Assembly (NCBI RefSeq): GCF_036174265.1 | Contig: NZ_CP108055.1 | Coordinates: 9,424,001 to 9,488,000, forward strand | Direction of reading: 5' to 3' | Source: Streptomyces sp. NBC_00285 | GTDB taxonomy: Bacteria; Actinomycetota; Actinomycetes; Streptomycetales; Streptomycetaceae | Length of the DNA stretch: 64,000 bases | Part shown: positions 32,005 through 42,014 of the stretch, in pieces | Position numbering within the stretch: the first letter of the stretch is position 1 | How the letters are laid out: the number at the start of each line of letters is the position of its first letter | Position numbers and translations under genes: made by a program | Notes under the pieces: generated by a model | The model's input: only the letters and a program-made list of their open reading frames with translations | What the model was told of the DNA's origin: nothing | Database searches by the model: none

Positions 32005-33915
32005 GTGAATGACGCAGGTCTGTGGAATTCTCCGTCTCCGGCTCGCCCCTACGACGTCACGGACGAGCAGCTGAGCGCCGAGCTCAAGAAGTGGAGCGGA
32101 ACGACACCCGCCCTGCAACCCGTCGGCGAACTCCTCGACCGTCACTGGGAAGCCGCCTTCGCGTACGCGCGGCTGTGCACCGACGGCCCCCGCCCCGCTG
32201 GCATGCTGACCACCGCCGCCTTCACCCGTCTTTTCGGGGAGTCCCTGCGGCAGACCGGGCCGACGGCCGCGTGGCGTCCTCATCTGCTCGTCACCGTCCG
32301 CCGGATCGCAGCCGAGTGGGACTCCGACGGCCGACGGGAGATGCTCCACCCCGCGCTGAGAACCGAGGCGGGCGGTGAACGCGCCGCTGCCCGCCTGCTG
32401 CCGCCCACCGAGCGGCGTCTGCTGTCCGGCGCCTTCCAGCGGGTGCAGCAGTCCGCCCGCTGCCTGCTGTGGCACACCGAGGTCGAGGCGGAACCCCTCG
32501 GCGTCCCCGCCGCGCTCCTGGGCCTGGACGAGGAGGACGCCGGAGTGGAACTCCGGCGGGCCCGCGAACGGCTTCGCGAGGAGTGCCTCCAGGTCCACCG
32601 CGAACTCGCCCCCGAGCAGGAGTGCCGGCACTACCTGCGGCTGCTCGACGTGACCTATCGGCGCGGCGGGGTCGACCTCGACCCCGATCTGCGCGAGCAC
32701 CTGGAGCGGTGCAGGCACTGCATGCACACCGCGGACCAGCTGCACCAGTTCAATGGCCGGCTCGGCCTGGCCCTCGCCGAGGCCGTACTCGGCTGGGGCG
32801 CCGCCGCCTACGTGGACGCACGGATGAGCGCCGCCGAGGGGGGCGCGCCGGACGAGGCCGAAGACCACGCCATGGCCAGGCCGTTCGTGGGGGAGGCCTT
32901 CGGTATTCCGCTGTGGTCCGGCGCCCCGGCCGAGGGGGCCACCGCTTCCGGCCTCGCCGTTCCCGGGCCCCGCTCCCGGGCCCGCTCCGCCTCCCGCCGC
33001 TCGGCCCACAAGGCCGCCCGGCGCACCTCCCGGCGCAACCTCACCGCAGCCGTCCTGACGGTGAGCGGGCTCATCGTCCTGCCGCTGGTGATGTGGTCCT
33101 CGTTCGGCCCGTCCGACGGCGACACGTCGGCCGACGCGGGGCCCTCCGAGATACCGGGCACCGACACGGCCTCCGCGAGCAGCGACCCGTCCTGGGCCGG
33201 GGCCGGCGAGGCACGCAAGGGCGACCTGAGCGGTCGTCTGCACAACGTCGACTCCGGGCTGTGCGTCGGTGTCGGCGGACACAAGCTCACCCAGGGCGCC
33301 GAGGCCGAGCTCGCGCAGTGCTCGGCCTCCCCGGACCAGCAGTGGACGTACGAGACCGACGGACTGCTGCGCAGCGCCGCCGACCCCGACCTGTGCCTCG
33401 ACTCCCACCTCGGCTTCTCGGTGCGGCTCGCGACCTGCACGGGCGCCACCACGCCCGACGCCAAGAGCGTCCGCTACGACTTCACCCTCCAGGGCACCCT
33501 CGTGCCGCGCTGGGACCAGGACCTCGCCCTGACGCCCGCCGCCACCGACGGGTCCGGCGCGCTGGTCCTGAAGACCCGTGACGAGGGCTCGGCGCAGCGC
33601 TGGGTGTTCGACACCTCGAAGACCGACGTCCAGATGCAGGCGGTCAACTGGGACGCGGAAAGCAGTTCCACGCCCACGCCGAAGTCCGCTCCCGCACCAT
33701 CGAGCACGTCCACGGCGACCCCGAAGGCGTCCGCCACGCCGTCCACCCCGCAGGCCACGCCGACCCCGACGAGCAGCGCCACCACGAACGCCCCCTGCTA
33801 CCCCAACCCGTACTACTGCAACGGGGGCGGCAACCCGTACGGCGGCGGTTACGGCTATGGGGGCCCCTACGGCGGCGGTTACGGCTACGGGGGTCCCTAC
33901 GGCGGCAATCGCTGA
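32005..33915 (+). CDS. Membrane protein: ECF-sigma-like / Zn anti-sigma-like / TM / ricin lectin
   Basis: A 636-residue protein. Residues 38-105 resemble ECF sigma region 2 (ELLDRHWEAAFAYARLCTD...RPHLLVTVRRIAAEW) and 135-200 a degenerate region 4 (LLWHTEVEAEPLGVPAALLGLDEEDAGVELRRARERLREEC). C207 and H232-x3-C236-x2-C239 form a zinc anti-sigma (ZAS) motif. One membrane helix follows (about 346-365), then a ricin-type beta-trefoil (about 385-555, QQW and QRW motifs), a Thr/Ser/Pro linker and a C-terminal NPYGGGYGYGG repeat. The layout predicts a cytosolic transcription-factor part tethered to an outside carbohydrate sensor. The GTG at 32005 has GGGAGG upstream; ATG 31975 is an alternative. Confidence 0.8.
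   Translation: MNDAGLWNSPSPARPYDVTDEQLSAELKKWSGTTPALQPVGELLDRHWEAAFAYARLCTDGPRPAGMLTTAAFTRLFGESLRQTGPTAAWRPHLLVTVRRIAAEWDSDGRREMLHPALRTEAGGERAAARLLPPTERRLLSGAFQRVQQSARCLLWHTEVEAEPLGVPAALLGLDEEDAGVELRRARERLREECLQVHRELAPEQECRHYLRLLDVTYRRGGVDLDPDLREHLERCRHCMHTADQLHQFNGRLGLALAEAVLGWGAAAYVDARMSAAEGGAPDEAEDHAMARPFVGEAFGIPLWSGAPAEGATASGLAVPGPRSRARSASRRSAHKAARRTSRRNLTAAVLTVSGLIVLPLVMWSSFGPSDGDTSADAGPSEIPGTDTASASSDPSWAGAGEARKGDLSGRLHNVDSGLCVGVGGHKLTQGAEAELAQCSASPDQQWTYETDGLLRSAADPDLCLDSHLGFSVRLATCTGATTPDAKSVRYDFTLQGTLVPRWDQDLALTPAATDGSGALVLKTRDEGSAQRWVFDTSKTDVQMQAVNWDAESSSTPTPKSAPAPSSTSTATPKASATPSTPQATPTPTSSATTNAPCYPNPYYCNGGGNPYGGGYGYGGPYGGGYGYGGPYGGNR
33838..33909 (+). repeat. Coding tandem 30-bp repeat, PYGGGYGYGG
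   Basis: Two 30-bp units (33838-33867, 33868-33897) and a partial third encode the Gly/Tyr-rich tail of the ricin/sigma-like protein. Differences are silent (GGC TAT against GGC TAC), so the repeated peptide is conserved. Confidence 0.75.
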
Positions 33916-33976
33916 TCCGGCCGCACGCCCCGACGTTCGCCGACGTGGCGTCACGCCCGGCCTTCACGCCCGGCCT

Positions 33977-35233
33977 TCACGCTCCGACGAGCTGGAGTGA
34001 AGCCCACAGCGCCACAACGGCGGCGGCCAGCGCGGCCGGCACGGTCAGCAGACCGAGCCGGCTGAACTCCCCGAGCCCGACCTCATGGTCGTGCCGGTGC
34101 AGGATGCGCCGCCACAGCAGCGTGGCCAGGGACCCCGCGTAGGTCAGGTTCGGGCCGATGTTCACCCCGAGCAGCACGGCGAGGACCGCGCCGGGGCCGG
34201 CCGTGGCGGTGAGCGGCAGCAGCACCAGGACCGCGGGCAGATTGTTGATCAGGTTCGCCAGGACGGCGGCCAGCGCGGCGATCCCGAGCAGCGCGAGAAG
34301 TCCCGTCCCGTCGGGCAGAGCATGGCGCAGTGCGTCCGCCAGCCCGTTGTCGACGACCGCACGCACCACGACGCCGAGGGCGAGCACGAACGCCAGAAAG
34401 GCCGGTGCCGCCGCCCGCACCACCGAGACCGGGGTGGCCTTCTTCCGGACCAGGGCTCGGCCCGCCAGCACCAGCGCCCCCGCGCACGCGACCCAGGCGG
34501 GGTCGATGCCGAAGGCCGACGCCACCACGAAACCGGCCAGCGTGCAGCCGACGGTGATCAGGGCGAACAGCGGCAGCGCGGGTTCGTCGGCCGACTCGGG
34601 GGAGTGGTCGACGACGGCCAGGTCGGCCTCGAAGAAGCGCCGGAAGACCACGTACTCGACGGCGATCGCAGCCAGCCAGGGCAGCACCATGAGCAGCGCG
34701 AACCGGGTGAAGCTCAGCCCGCTCGCCTCCAGGGCCAGCAGGTTGGTGAGGTTCGACACCGGCAGCAGCAGTGAGGCCGTGTTCGACAGGTGCGCGCACG
34801 CGTAGACGTGCGGTTTGGCGCGGGCTCCCATCCGGAAGGCGGTGGCCAGCACCACCGGCGTCAGCAGTACCACGGTGGCGTCCAGGCTGAGCACCGCCGT
34901 GATCGCCGACGCCAGCACGAACACACCGGTCAGCAGCCGGGTCGGGGACCCCGCCGCCCGCCGGGCCAGCCAGGCCCCGCAGGCCTGGAACAGGCCCTCC
35001 ACGTCACAGAAGTGGGCGAGCACCAGCACGGCGGCCAGGAACCCCACCACCGGGCCCAGTTGGTGGACCTCCGCCCAGGCGTGTTCCGGGGAGATCGCTC
35101 CGGTCACGACCGTCAGTCCCGCCGCCGGCACGGCGAGCGCCGCCTCCGGCCAGCCGAAAGGGCGCATGACCGCCCACGCGAGTACGGCGACGAGCAGTGC
35201 GACGGACAGGGTTTCGGCGAGCGGGGTGTTCAG
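33977..35233 (-). CDS. ArsB/SLC13-type ion transporter, probable CTG start
   Basis: A 418-residue transporter with about 11 membrane helices, of the ArsB/CitM superfamily: LGPVVGFLAAVLVLAHFCDVEGLF, SLDATVVLLTPVVLATAFRMGA, ACAHLSNTASLLLPVSNLTNLLA, and LANLINNLPAVLVLLPL, the family's conserved loops. Arsenite or an organic anion could be the substrate; no ars genes are nearby. The ATG at 35167 would cut the first helix. In frame, a CTG at 35233 is preceded by AAGGA at six bases and adds LNTPLAETLSVALLVAVLAWAV, a clean first helix, so I use it. Confidence 0.8.
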   Translation of the reverse strand: MNTPLAETLSVALLVAVLAWAVMRPFGWPEAALAVPAAGLTVVTGAISPEHAWAEVHQLGPVVGFLAAVLVLAHFCDVEGLFQACGAWLARRAAGSPTRLLTGVFVLASAITAVLSLDATVVLLTPVVLATAFRMGARAKPHVYACAHLSNTASLLLPVSNLTNLLALEASGLSFTRFALLMVLPWLAAIAVEYVVFRRFFEADLAVVDHSPESADEPALPLFALITVGCTLAGFVVASAFGIDPAWVACAGALVLAGRALVRKKATPVSVVRAAAPAFLAFVLALGVVVRAVVDNGLADALRHALPDGTGLLALLGIAALAAVLANLINNLPAVLVLLPLTATAGPGAVLAVLLGVNIGPNLTYAGSLATLLWRRILHRHDHEVGLGEFSRLGLLTVPAALAAAVVALWASLQLVGA

Positions 35234-35280
35234 GGCAGATCCTTCGAGGCGCGAGCAGACAGTGCCGGGTCATGAAACCA

Positions 35281-35301
35281 GGCGGGGGTAAGAAACCCGC
35301 C
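35281..35301 (-). terminator. Small hairpin between DUF4232 and transporter genes
   Basis: GGCGGG and CCCGCC pair around nine bases, followed on the minus strand by a short T-poor run. A weak terminator of the DUF4232 gene is possible. Confidence 0.35.
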
Positions 35302-35321
35302 AATACCCCGATCCGGGCCGC

Positions 35322-35981
35322 TCAAGCCCCGGTGCCGGGGCTGAAGGGGATCAACCGCACCGACGCCTCGGTACCGGACACGGGAACCTCCCCGGCCTTC
35401 CAGACCACCTTCAGCGGGTCCTCCTCGTCCGGCGGGGTCACCAGGAGCGCGACAGGGGTGGCGGTGCCCGCCCCGCTGACCTCGGGGTTCGCGAAGGACA
35501 GTCCGGCCCAGGCGCTCTGGCCCGGCGCCAGGGTCACCGTCTGCGGACCGGCCGAGGAACGCTTGGGGTCCGGGCCCAGCTGCTTGCCGGCGGCATCGAC
35601 GAAGGCGGTGCCCGGGTAGCCGTGAAGCGTGCAGGTGCGGCTCGATGTGTTCGTCAGCACGACCGGGAAGTTCTCCTGTCCGGCCCCCGGGTCGTTGCGG
35701 CCGACGGAGGCGCCGAGCTCGGAGGTGTGGCAGCGGGAGGCCGGGGACGGGGTGAGGGAGTTGCTCACCGCGTCGGTCGGGACGCCGCTCGGCGCACCGG
35801 TGTCACCTTCCGTGCCGGAGTCGGACGGTGTGGTGCTGTTCGTGGACACTGTCGTGCCGGGCTCCGTGCGCGGGGCGCTCGCCGTGCTGTCGCCGCTGCC
35901 GCAGCCTGCCAGCAGACCGAGCACGGCGGCCGAGCTCGCGAGCAGGGCCGCCCGCCGGGCACCCAGGGACCTGTTCGTCAT
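35322..35981 (-). CDS. DUF4232 lipoprotein
   Basis: A 219-residue secreted lipoprotein: signal ALLASSAAVLGLLAGC with the lipobox cysteine near residue 27, a Ser/Thr-rich linker to about residue 80, then a DUF4232 beta-sandwich (CHTSELGASVGRNDPGAGQENFPVVLTNTSSRTCTLHGYPGTAFVD). The two cysteines flanking this core probably form a disulphide. The family is typical of Streptomyces cell surfaces; function is unknown. Confidence 0.88.
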   Translation of the reverse strand: MTNRSLGARRAALLASSAAVLGLLAGCGSGDSTASAPRTEPGTTVSTNSTTPSDSGTEGDTGAPSGVPTDAVSNSLTPSPASRCHTSELGASVGRNDPGAGQENFPVVLTNTSSRTCTLHGYPGTAFVDAAGKQLGPDPKRSSAGPQTVTLAPGQSAWAGLSFANPEVSGAGTATPVALLVTPPDEEDPLKVVWKAGEVPVSGTEASVRLIPFSPGTGA

Positions 35982-36213
35982 GTCTCCACACTCCCGGAGA
36001 TTTCACGTACGCGCGCGTACGGCGCCTTGTGCGTCGTGCCCCGTCACAGGGGTCCGATGCGGCGCGAGCCGGAAAAGTTCACTCGACCGGGGACGGGACG
36101 GGTTCCGGGACGAGTCCGAAGCCGCCGCCCCCGCACCGGATCGGCTCGGCGCCACGTGTGGTCGTCGCCCCTGGCCGCCCGGCGGAGGCACCCACCGACG
36201 CGGACCGGCGCTC

Positions 36214-38595
36214 TCACTCCTCGTCCAGGAGTCCGATCTCCGCCCAGATCGTCTTGCCGTCGGGCGTGTGCCGACTGCCCCAGCGCTGGGTGAGCTGCGC
36301 GACGAGGAGCAGTCCCCGGCCGCCCTCGTCCCAGGTCTTGGCGCGCCGAAGGTGCGGGGCGGTGTGGCTGGTGTCGGAGACCTCGCAGATCAGCGTGGCG
36401 GCGTCGTGGATGAGTCGCAGCCGGATGGGGTGGGCGCCGTACCGGATCGCGTTCGTCACCAGCTCGCTCACCACCAGCTCGGCCGTGAACGACGCCTCGC
36501 TCAGGTCCCAGCGGCCCAGCTGCCCCACGACCTGCTTGCGGACGGGCCCCACCAGGGCCGGGTCGGCCGGGATGTCCCAGGTCGCCACCTGAGACGCGGG
36601 CAGGCCCAGGGTGCGGGCCAGCAGCAGGGCGACGTCGTCGGAGGAGCCGCCGGACGGGAGCAGCGCGTGCAGCACCCGGTCGCAGCTCTCCTCCAGGGAT
36701 CCGGAGGGGACGGCCAGGGCGTCGCACAGCAGCCCACGACTGGCGTCGGCGTCCCGCTCCCGGGACTCGATCAGCCCGTCCGTGAACAGGGACAGCACGG
36801 TGCCCTCGGGCAGACTCAGCTCGGCGGACTCGAACGGCAGGCCGCCCAGGCCCAGCGGCGGCCCCGCGGGCAGGTCCACCTCGCGGGGCGCTCCGCCCGG
36901 CGTCAGCATCACCGGCGCCGGATGCCCGGCCCGGGCGAGTGTGCAGCGCCGGGACACCGGGTCGTAGACCGCGTAGAGACAGGTGGCTCCGACCTCGCCC
37001 GGGCTGCCCTCGTTGCCGGCCTCCACGGACAGCCGTACGACGAGGTCGTCGAGGTGGGTGAGCAGTTCGTCCGGGGCCAGGTCGATGTCGGCGAGGGTGC
37101 GGACGGCGGTACGCAGCCGGCCCATCGTCGCCGAGGCCTGGATGCCGCGTCCGACGACGTCCCCGACCACCATCGCGACCCGCATCCCGGACAGCGGGAT
37201 CACGTCGAACCAGTCGCCGCCCACCCCCGCGCGCGCGGCCGGAAGATACCGGGAGGCGGCGTCCACGGCGGCCGTGCGGGGCAGGGAGCGGGGCAGCAGG
37301 CTGCGCTGGAGGGCGAGGGCCGTCTCGCGCTCGCGGGAGAACCGGCGGGCGTTGTCGATGCAGACCGCGGCCCGCGCCGTGATCTCCTCGGCCAGCAGCA
37401 CGTCGTCCGGGGTGAAGGGATCGGGGCGCCGGTACCGGGTGAGGACCGCGACCCCGAGGGTGTGGCCGCGGGCCTGGATCGGCACGGACATCGTGGAGTG
37501 GACGCCGAACTCTTTGACCCGCTCGCCGCGGGTCTTGTTCCAGTTGAGCCACTGGTCCAGGCGTCCGGAGGCCACCGTGGCGACGATCGTGTGGCCGGCC
37601 GTCAGGGAGTCGGCCTGTGGTGAGGTGGCGGGATACAGCTCCGAGTGTCCCGGCTTCACCACCGCCATCGGATTGCCGGGATCCACCGACTGGTGGGCGG
37701 CGCGGCGCAGCTCGACCGGCGCGGACAGGGCTGCCGGGGCCTCGCCGTGCTCCTGCGGGTCCAGCAGGTCGACGCTGACGAAATCGGCGAGCGCCGGACT
37801 GCACACGTCCGCCAGCTCCTGGGCCGTGCGGGTCACGTCCAGGGTGGTGCCGATGCGCACGCTCGCCTCGTTGAGCAGCTGGAGGCGTTCACGGGCCAGG
37901 AAGTTGTCGGTGAAGTCGTGGGCTGCCAGGCAGACGCCCCGCACCCGGCCCGCGGGGTCGGTGATCGGCGCCATCCTGGCCAGCCAGGCGTGTGCGCTGT
38001 CCTCGCCGCCGGTCCGCATGTACGTCTGCACGTCCTTGGGCCGGCCGGTGCTGAGCACGTGGAGCAGGTGCTCCTCCAGCTCCTCGCTCTGCTGCTTGCC
38101 GCCGATCTCGGACAGTCTGAGGCCCTGGATGCGCTTCTCGGGCAGCCCGATCACGTCGGCCATGGCGTCGTTGACCCGGCGCAGCCGCAGTTGGTCGTCG
38201 TACACGGCGACGGCACAGGGCGACTGGGTCAGTACGGCCGTGCCCAGCGGGTCGTCGGGGGAGCGGGGGCCGCCGGGGTCGAGCGGGGTGACCACGAGCC
38301 AGTGCCCGGGGCCGCCGTCGGACGAGTCCTGATGGTGGGCGAGCAGCCACACCGACACGGCGGTGCCGTCCCGGTGGCAGAGCGTGAGGTCGCCGTCCCA
38401 GCGGCCGTCCATGGGCCCGTCGGGCACCGCTTCGCCCCCGTTGACCAGGAGGTTCGCCACGGGTCTGCCCACGACTTCGGCGGGCGACCAGCCCAGCAGT
38501 CGCTGCGCGCCGGCATTCCACGCGACCAGCGTGCCGTCCTCACCGACGACGGCCCGTGCCGTCGCGGCGTCGTCGAACGGGTACACGAGGGTCAT
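36214..38595 (-). CDS. PAS-PAS-GAF-SpoIIE phosphatase with HATPase domain
   Basis: A 793-residue signalling protein in order: PAS (about 10-115), second PAS (about 125-245), GAF (about 255-430), SpoIIE/PP2C phosphatase (about 445-655: AGVGGDWFDVIPL, GDVVGRGIQAS, LFTDGLIESR, DDVALLLAR) and a C-terminal HATPase/anti-sigma-kinase-like domain (ELVVSELVTNAIRYGAHPIRLRLI). It can dephosphorylate STAS anti-anti-sigma factors and may also phosphorylate them. No membrane helix is seen, so sensing is cytosolic. ATG 38595 has GGAG upstream. The STAS proteins at 12840 and 53482 are possible partners. Confidence 0.9.
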   Translation of the reverse strand: MTLVYPFDDAATARAVVGEDGTLVAWNAGAQRLLGWSPAEVVGRPVANLLVNGGEAVPDGPMDGRWDGDLTLCHRDGTAVSVWLLAHHQDSSDGGPGHWLVVTPLDPGGPRSPDDPLGTAVLTQSPCAVAVYDDQLRLRRVNDAMADVIGLPEKRIQGLRLSEIGGKQQSEELEEHLLHVLSTGRPKDVQTYMRTGGEDSAHAWLARMAPITDPAGRVRGVCLAAHDFTDNFLARERLQLLNEASVRIGTTLDVTRTAQELADVCSPALADFVSVDLLDPQEHGEAPAALSAPVELRRAAHQSVDPGNPMAVVKPGHSELYPATSPQADSLTAGHTIVATVASGRLDQWLNWNKTRGERVKEFGVHSTMSVPIQARGHTLGVAVLTRYRRPDPFTPDDVLLAEEITARAAVCIDNARRFSRERETALALQRSLLPRSLPRTAAVDAASRYLPAARAGVGGDWFDVIPLSGMRVAMVVGDVVGRGIQASATMGRLRTAVRTLADIDLAPDELLTHLDDLVVRLSVEAGNEGSPGEVGATCLYAVYDPVSRRCTLARAGHPAPVMLTPGGAPREVDLPAGPPLGLGGLPFESAELSLPEGTVLSLFTDGLIESRERDADASRGLLCDALAVPSGSLEESCDRVLHALLPSGGSSDDVALLLARTLGLPASQVATWDIPADPALVGPVRKQVVGQLGRWDLSEASFTAELVVSELVTNAIRYGAHPIRLRLIHDAATLICEVSDTSHTAPHLRRAKTWDEGGRGLLLVAQLTQRWGSRHTPDGKTIWAEIGLLDEE

Positions 38596-38776
38596 CGTCG
38601 CCACTCCATTGCGCGCACTCTCAGTGAACAATCACGCCACTTGGGTGCCAAGCCTAGTGCGTCGTGCTCGCGCACGAACGGTGAACCCCGGCGGGGGCCC
38701 AGCTCGTCGCCGGGCCGCCGTCAAGGGTGAAATCCGGCCGAGGTGGCGCGTGGGGCAGAAGCAGCTCACCGAACCC

Positions 38777-38806
38777 TTGACGGCTTTGTGTGGCTCACCA
38801 TCAGAT
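38777..38806 (+). promoter_or_regulatory. Candidate promoter of the GH2 gene
   Basis: TTGACG (38777-38782), 18 bp, TCAGAT (38801-38806). Overlapping it, ATCAGATTGTG (38800-38810) and ATCAGTTGTG (38821-38830) are direct repeats 21 bp apart, possible operator half-sites. Confidence 0.4.
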
Positions 38807-38863
38807 TGTGTTTGTTCACGATCAGTTGTGAGTACTTCTGGGCCCTGATGAGGGAGAGCCGCC

Positions 38864-41800
38864 ATGTCGGTCACTCGCAGATCGGTTTTGCTCGCTTCCA
38901 CCGCCGCACCGGCCGCGGGCGTCCTCCCGGCCGCACCGGTGGCCCGGGCCGCCGAGTCCGCCGGGAGCGCGCCCGGCCGCCGCACGGTAGCGCTGCGCGA
39001 CGGCTGGCGCTTCGCGCTGGTCGATCCGGGCGGCATCACCGACCCGACGGGAGAGTACGAGAACGCCGCCGCTCCCGGATACGACGACTCGGGGTGGCGC
39101 GAGGTCGCGGTGCCGCACGACTGGAGCATCGAGCTGGCCCCGACCACCGGGAACGGCACCACCAGCGGCACCGGGTTCTTCCCCGGCGGCCTGGGCTGGT
39201 ACCGCCTCGCCCTCACCCTGCCGCCGGCCCTCGCCGGCAAGCGGATCTCGGTGGAGTTTGACGGCGTCCACATGGACTCGTACGTCTACTGCAACGGCAC
39301 CGAGGTGGGCCGCCACCCCTACGGCTACACCGGCTTCGCCTTCGATCTCACCGGCCTGCTGCACACCGACGGCACCACCGCGAACGTGATCGCGGTGAAG
39401 GTGCAGAACCGGCTCCCCAGCAGCCGCTGGTACTCGGGCAGCGGCATCTACCGGGAGGCCCGGCTGGTCGTCACCGAACCGGTGCACGTGGAGCGCTGGG
39501 GCACCCGCGTCACCACCCCGGAGATCACCGGGAAGCGGGGCGTGGTCCAGGTGAGCACCTCGGTGGTGAATGCTTCGGGCGCCGCCGCGGACGTCGAGGT
39601 CCTCTCACGCATCGTCGCCCCCGACGGCCGTACGGTCGCCCGCGCCTCCTCCACGGTCGCCGTCACCGGCAAGGCGACCGCCACCCACGAACTGACGGTC
39701 CCCGCGCCGCGGTTGTGGGACCTCGACACCCCGCACCACCGCTACGCCGTGCACACCGAACTGCGGGTCGCCGGCAGCACCACCGACACCCATCGCACCC
39801 CCTTCGGCTTCCGCACCTTCCGCTTCGATCCCGACGAGGGCTTCCACCTCAACGGCACCCACCACAAGCTCAGGGGCGTCGATCTCCACCACGACCTGGG
39901 CGCGCTCGGCGCGGCCGTCAGCATCGACGCGATCCGCCGGCAGATGACCATCATGAAGTCGATGGGCGTCAACGCCTTCCGCACCTCCCACAACCCGTCC
40001 TCCCCGGAGATGATCCGGGTCTGCGAGGAACTGGGCATCGTGATGCTGGTGGAGGCCTTCGACTGCTGGAGGACCCCCAAGACCCGCTACGACTACGGCC
40101 GGTTCTTCGACGAGTGGTGCGAGCGGGACGCCACCGAGATGGTCCTCGCGGCCCGCAACTCGCCCGCGGTTCTCCTGTGGTCGATCGGCAACGAGATCCC
40201 CGACTCCACGTCCACCGCGGGACTCGCCATGGCCGACCGGATCATCGCCGCGATCAGGGCCGTCGACGACACCCGCCCGCTGATCATCGGCTCCGACAAG
40301 TACCGCCGTCCGCCCGCCAAGGGCTCGGCGGCCGACCTGATGCTGGCCAAGCTGGACGGTCTCGGGCTGAACTACAACACCGCCAAGTCGGTGGACCAAC
40401 TGCACGCCGCCTACCCGCACCTGTTCCTCTTCGAGTCGGAGTCCTCCTCGGAGACCTCGACGCGCGGTGCCTACCAGGAGCCCGGGCACCTCAACACCGG
40501 CGAGAACCACACCCCCGGCAGACGCGAGACCTCGTCCTACGACAACAACCTCGCCTCCTGGACCATGAGCGGCGAGTACGGGCACAAGAAGGACCGGGAC
40601 CGCAAGTGGTTCGCCGGGCAGTTCCTGTGGTCCGGGATCGACTACATCGGGGAGCCCACGCCGTACGACGTGTTCCCGGTGAAGGCGTCCTTCTTCGGCG
40701 CGGTCGACACCGCCGGATTCCCGAAGGACATGTACCACCTCTTCCGCAGTCAGTGGGCCGGGGAGCCGATGGTCCATCTGGTGCCGATGACCTGGAACCA
40801 CGAGGCGGGGGACACGGTCGAGGTCTGGGCGTACGCCAACGTCCCCACCGTCGAGCTGTTCCTCAACGGAAAGTCGCTCGGCACTCGGAGCTTCGACACG
40901 AAGAAGACCACCGACGGCCGGGAGTACCTGGAGACCACGGAGGCGACCGGCGACGACAAGACCTTCACCGACGGCCCCTACCCCGGCAGTTACACCAGCC
41001 CGAACGGCAGCGCGGGCAAGCTTCACCTGACCTGGAAAGTCCCTTACGTGCCCGGCGAGTTGAAGGCCGTGGCCCGCAGGAAGGGGAAGGTCGTCGCCAC
41101 CGACGTGCTGCGCACCACCGGCGCCGCCCACGCCGTACGGCTCACCGCCGACCGTGCCTCGCTCGCCGCCGACGGCCGTTCGCTGGTCTTCGTGACCGCG
41201 GACGTCGTCGATGCCCGGGGCGTGGTGGTGCCCGACGCCGGGCATCTGATCTCCTTCGAGGTCACGGGCGGTTCCCTCGCCGGGCTCGACAACGGCCGTG
41301 AGGAGAGCGCCGAGCGCTACCAGGCGAGCACCCGCACCGCCTTCCACGGCAAGGCCCTCGCGATCGTGCGCTCCGGATCCGAGCCGGGCGTCCTGAGAGT
41401 CAGGGCGAGCGCCGAGGGTCTGCGGACGGGCACCGCGAAGGTGCGCACCACCCCCTCCCGGTCGGCCGCCGTGACCGAGCCGACGGCCTTCACCCCCGAC
41501 CCTGAGGCGCCTGCGAACTACCCTCACGCGGACGCCGGTTACTCCGGCCGGCCGGACACCCTGCCCGCCGCGATGATCGACGGCGACCCCGCCACCGGCT
41601 GGTCCAACGCCTTCAGCAAGGCCGCGACCGCCCTGCTGCCCGCCTTCAGCGGCGCGAGGGCCTCGGACTGGGTCTCCGTGGACCTCGGACGTACCAGGAC
41701 CCTCGACCGGGCCGAGGTCTCCTTCACTCTGAGCGCGTCCCACAGCCTGCCCGCTTCCGTCGAGGCCGAGGTGTGGGACGGCGAACGGTATGTGCCGGTC

Positions 41801-41962
41801 GAGGGTGCGTCGGTCGCCTGGGCCACCGCCTCCGACGAACCGACGGTCATCACCTTCGCCGCCGTTCAGGGCTCCCGCCTCCGGCTGACCATGACCAGCG
41901 CCGCACCGGGCGGGCCCAAGGGTGCCGTGCGCATCAGCAAGTTGGGGATACCGGCCGTCTGA
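38864..41962 (+). CDS. Secreted GH2 beta-galactosidase/beta-glycosidase, Tat signal
   Basis: A 1032-residue exported glycosidase. The N-terminal [16 protein letters not shown] with an arginine pair fits a Tat signal. GH2 sandwich, Ig and TIM-barrel domains follow: acid/base glutamate E444 in WSIGNEIPD and nucleophile in LFESESSSE (about E524). Downstream come a DUF4982-like domain, an invasin-like strand region and a C-terminal F5/8-type carbohydrate-binding domain ([12 protein letters not shown]...[19 protein letters not shown]). It should remove beta-galactosyl or related residues from polysaccharide outside the cell. The GH9 gene follows in the same direction after a terminator-like repeat, so the two are likely separate transcripts. 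Confidence 0.92.
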   Translation: MSVTRRSVLLASTAAPAAGVLPAAPVARAAESAGSAPGRRTVALRDGWRFALVDPGGITDPTGEYENAAAPGYDDSGWREVAVPHDWSIELAPTTGNGTTSGTGFFPGGLGWYRLALTLPPALAGKRISVEFDGVHMDSYVYCNGTEVGRHPYGYTGFAFDLTGLLHTDGTTANVIAVKVQNRLPSSRWYSGSGIYREARLVVTEPVHVERWGTRVTTPEITGKRGVVQVSTSVVNASGAAADVEVLSRIVAPDGRTVARASSTVAVTGKATATHELTVPAPRLWDLDTPHHRYAVHTELRVAGSTTDTHRTPFGFRTFRFDPDEGFHLNGTHHKLRGVDLHHDLGALGAAVSIDAIRRQMTIMKSMGVNAFRTSHNPSSPEMIRVCEELGIVMLVEAFDCWRTPKTRYDYGRFFDEWCERDATEMVLAARNSPAVLLWSIGNEIPDSTSTAGLAMADRIIAAIRAVDDTRPLIIGSDKYRRPPAKGSAADLMLAKLDGLGLNYNTAKSVDQLHAAYPHLFLFESESSSETSTRGAYQEPGHLNTGENHTPGRRETSSYDNNLASWTMSGEYGHKKDRDRKWFAGQFLWSGIDYIGEPTPYDVFPVKASFFGAVDTAGFPKDMYHLFRSQWAGEPMVHLVPMTWNHEAGDTVEVWAYANVPTVELFLNGKSLGTRSFDTKKTTDGREYLETTEATGDDKTFTDGPYPGSYTSPNGSAGKLHLTWKVPYVPGELKAVARRKGKVVATDVLRTTGAAHAVRLTADRASLAADGRSLVFVTADVVDARGVVVPDAGHLISFEVTGGSLAGLDNGREESAERYQASTRTAFHGKALAIVRSGSEPGVLRVRASAEGLRTGTAKVRTTPSRSAAVTEPTAFTPDPEAPANYPHADAGYSGRPDTLPAAMIDGDPATGWSNAFSKAATALLPAFSGARASDWVSVDLGRTRTLDRAEVSFTLSASHSLPASVEAEVWDGERYVPVEGASVAWATASDEPTVITFAAVQGSRLRLTMTSAAPGGPKGAVRISKLGIPAV

Positions 41963-41975
41963 GAGCGGCCCCGGA

Positions 41976-42014
41976 CAACGGTCCGGCCGGGAATATGTCC
42001 TGTCCGGACCGTTG
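41976..42014 (+). terminator. 11-bp inverted repeat between GH2 and GH9 genes
   Basis: CAACGGTCCGG (41976-41986) and CCGGACCGTTG (42004-42014) pair perfectly around a 17-nt loop. A smaller hairpin CCGGAC/GTCCGG (41971-41986) competes with it. The 3' arm includes the first three bases of the GH9 -35 (42012-42017), so terminator and next promoter overlap. Confidence 0.6.

Noticed and set aside
33838..33909. Tandem repeat that might look like a CRISPR array.
   Set aside because: The repeats are directly adjacent without spacers and encode a Gly/Tyr peptide in frame.
35629..37623. A 664-codon plus-strand frame over the DUF4232 and SpoIIE genes.
   Set aside because: Arg/His/Gly-rich shadow frame opposite clear domain-bearing genes.
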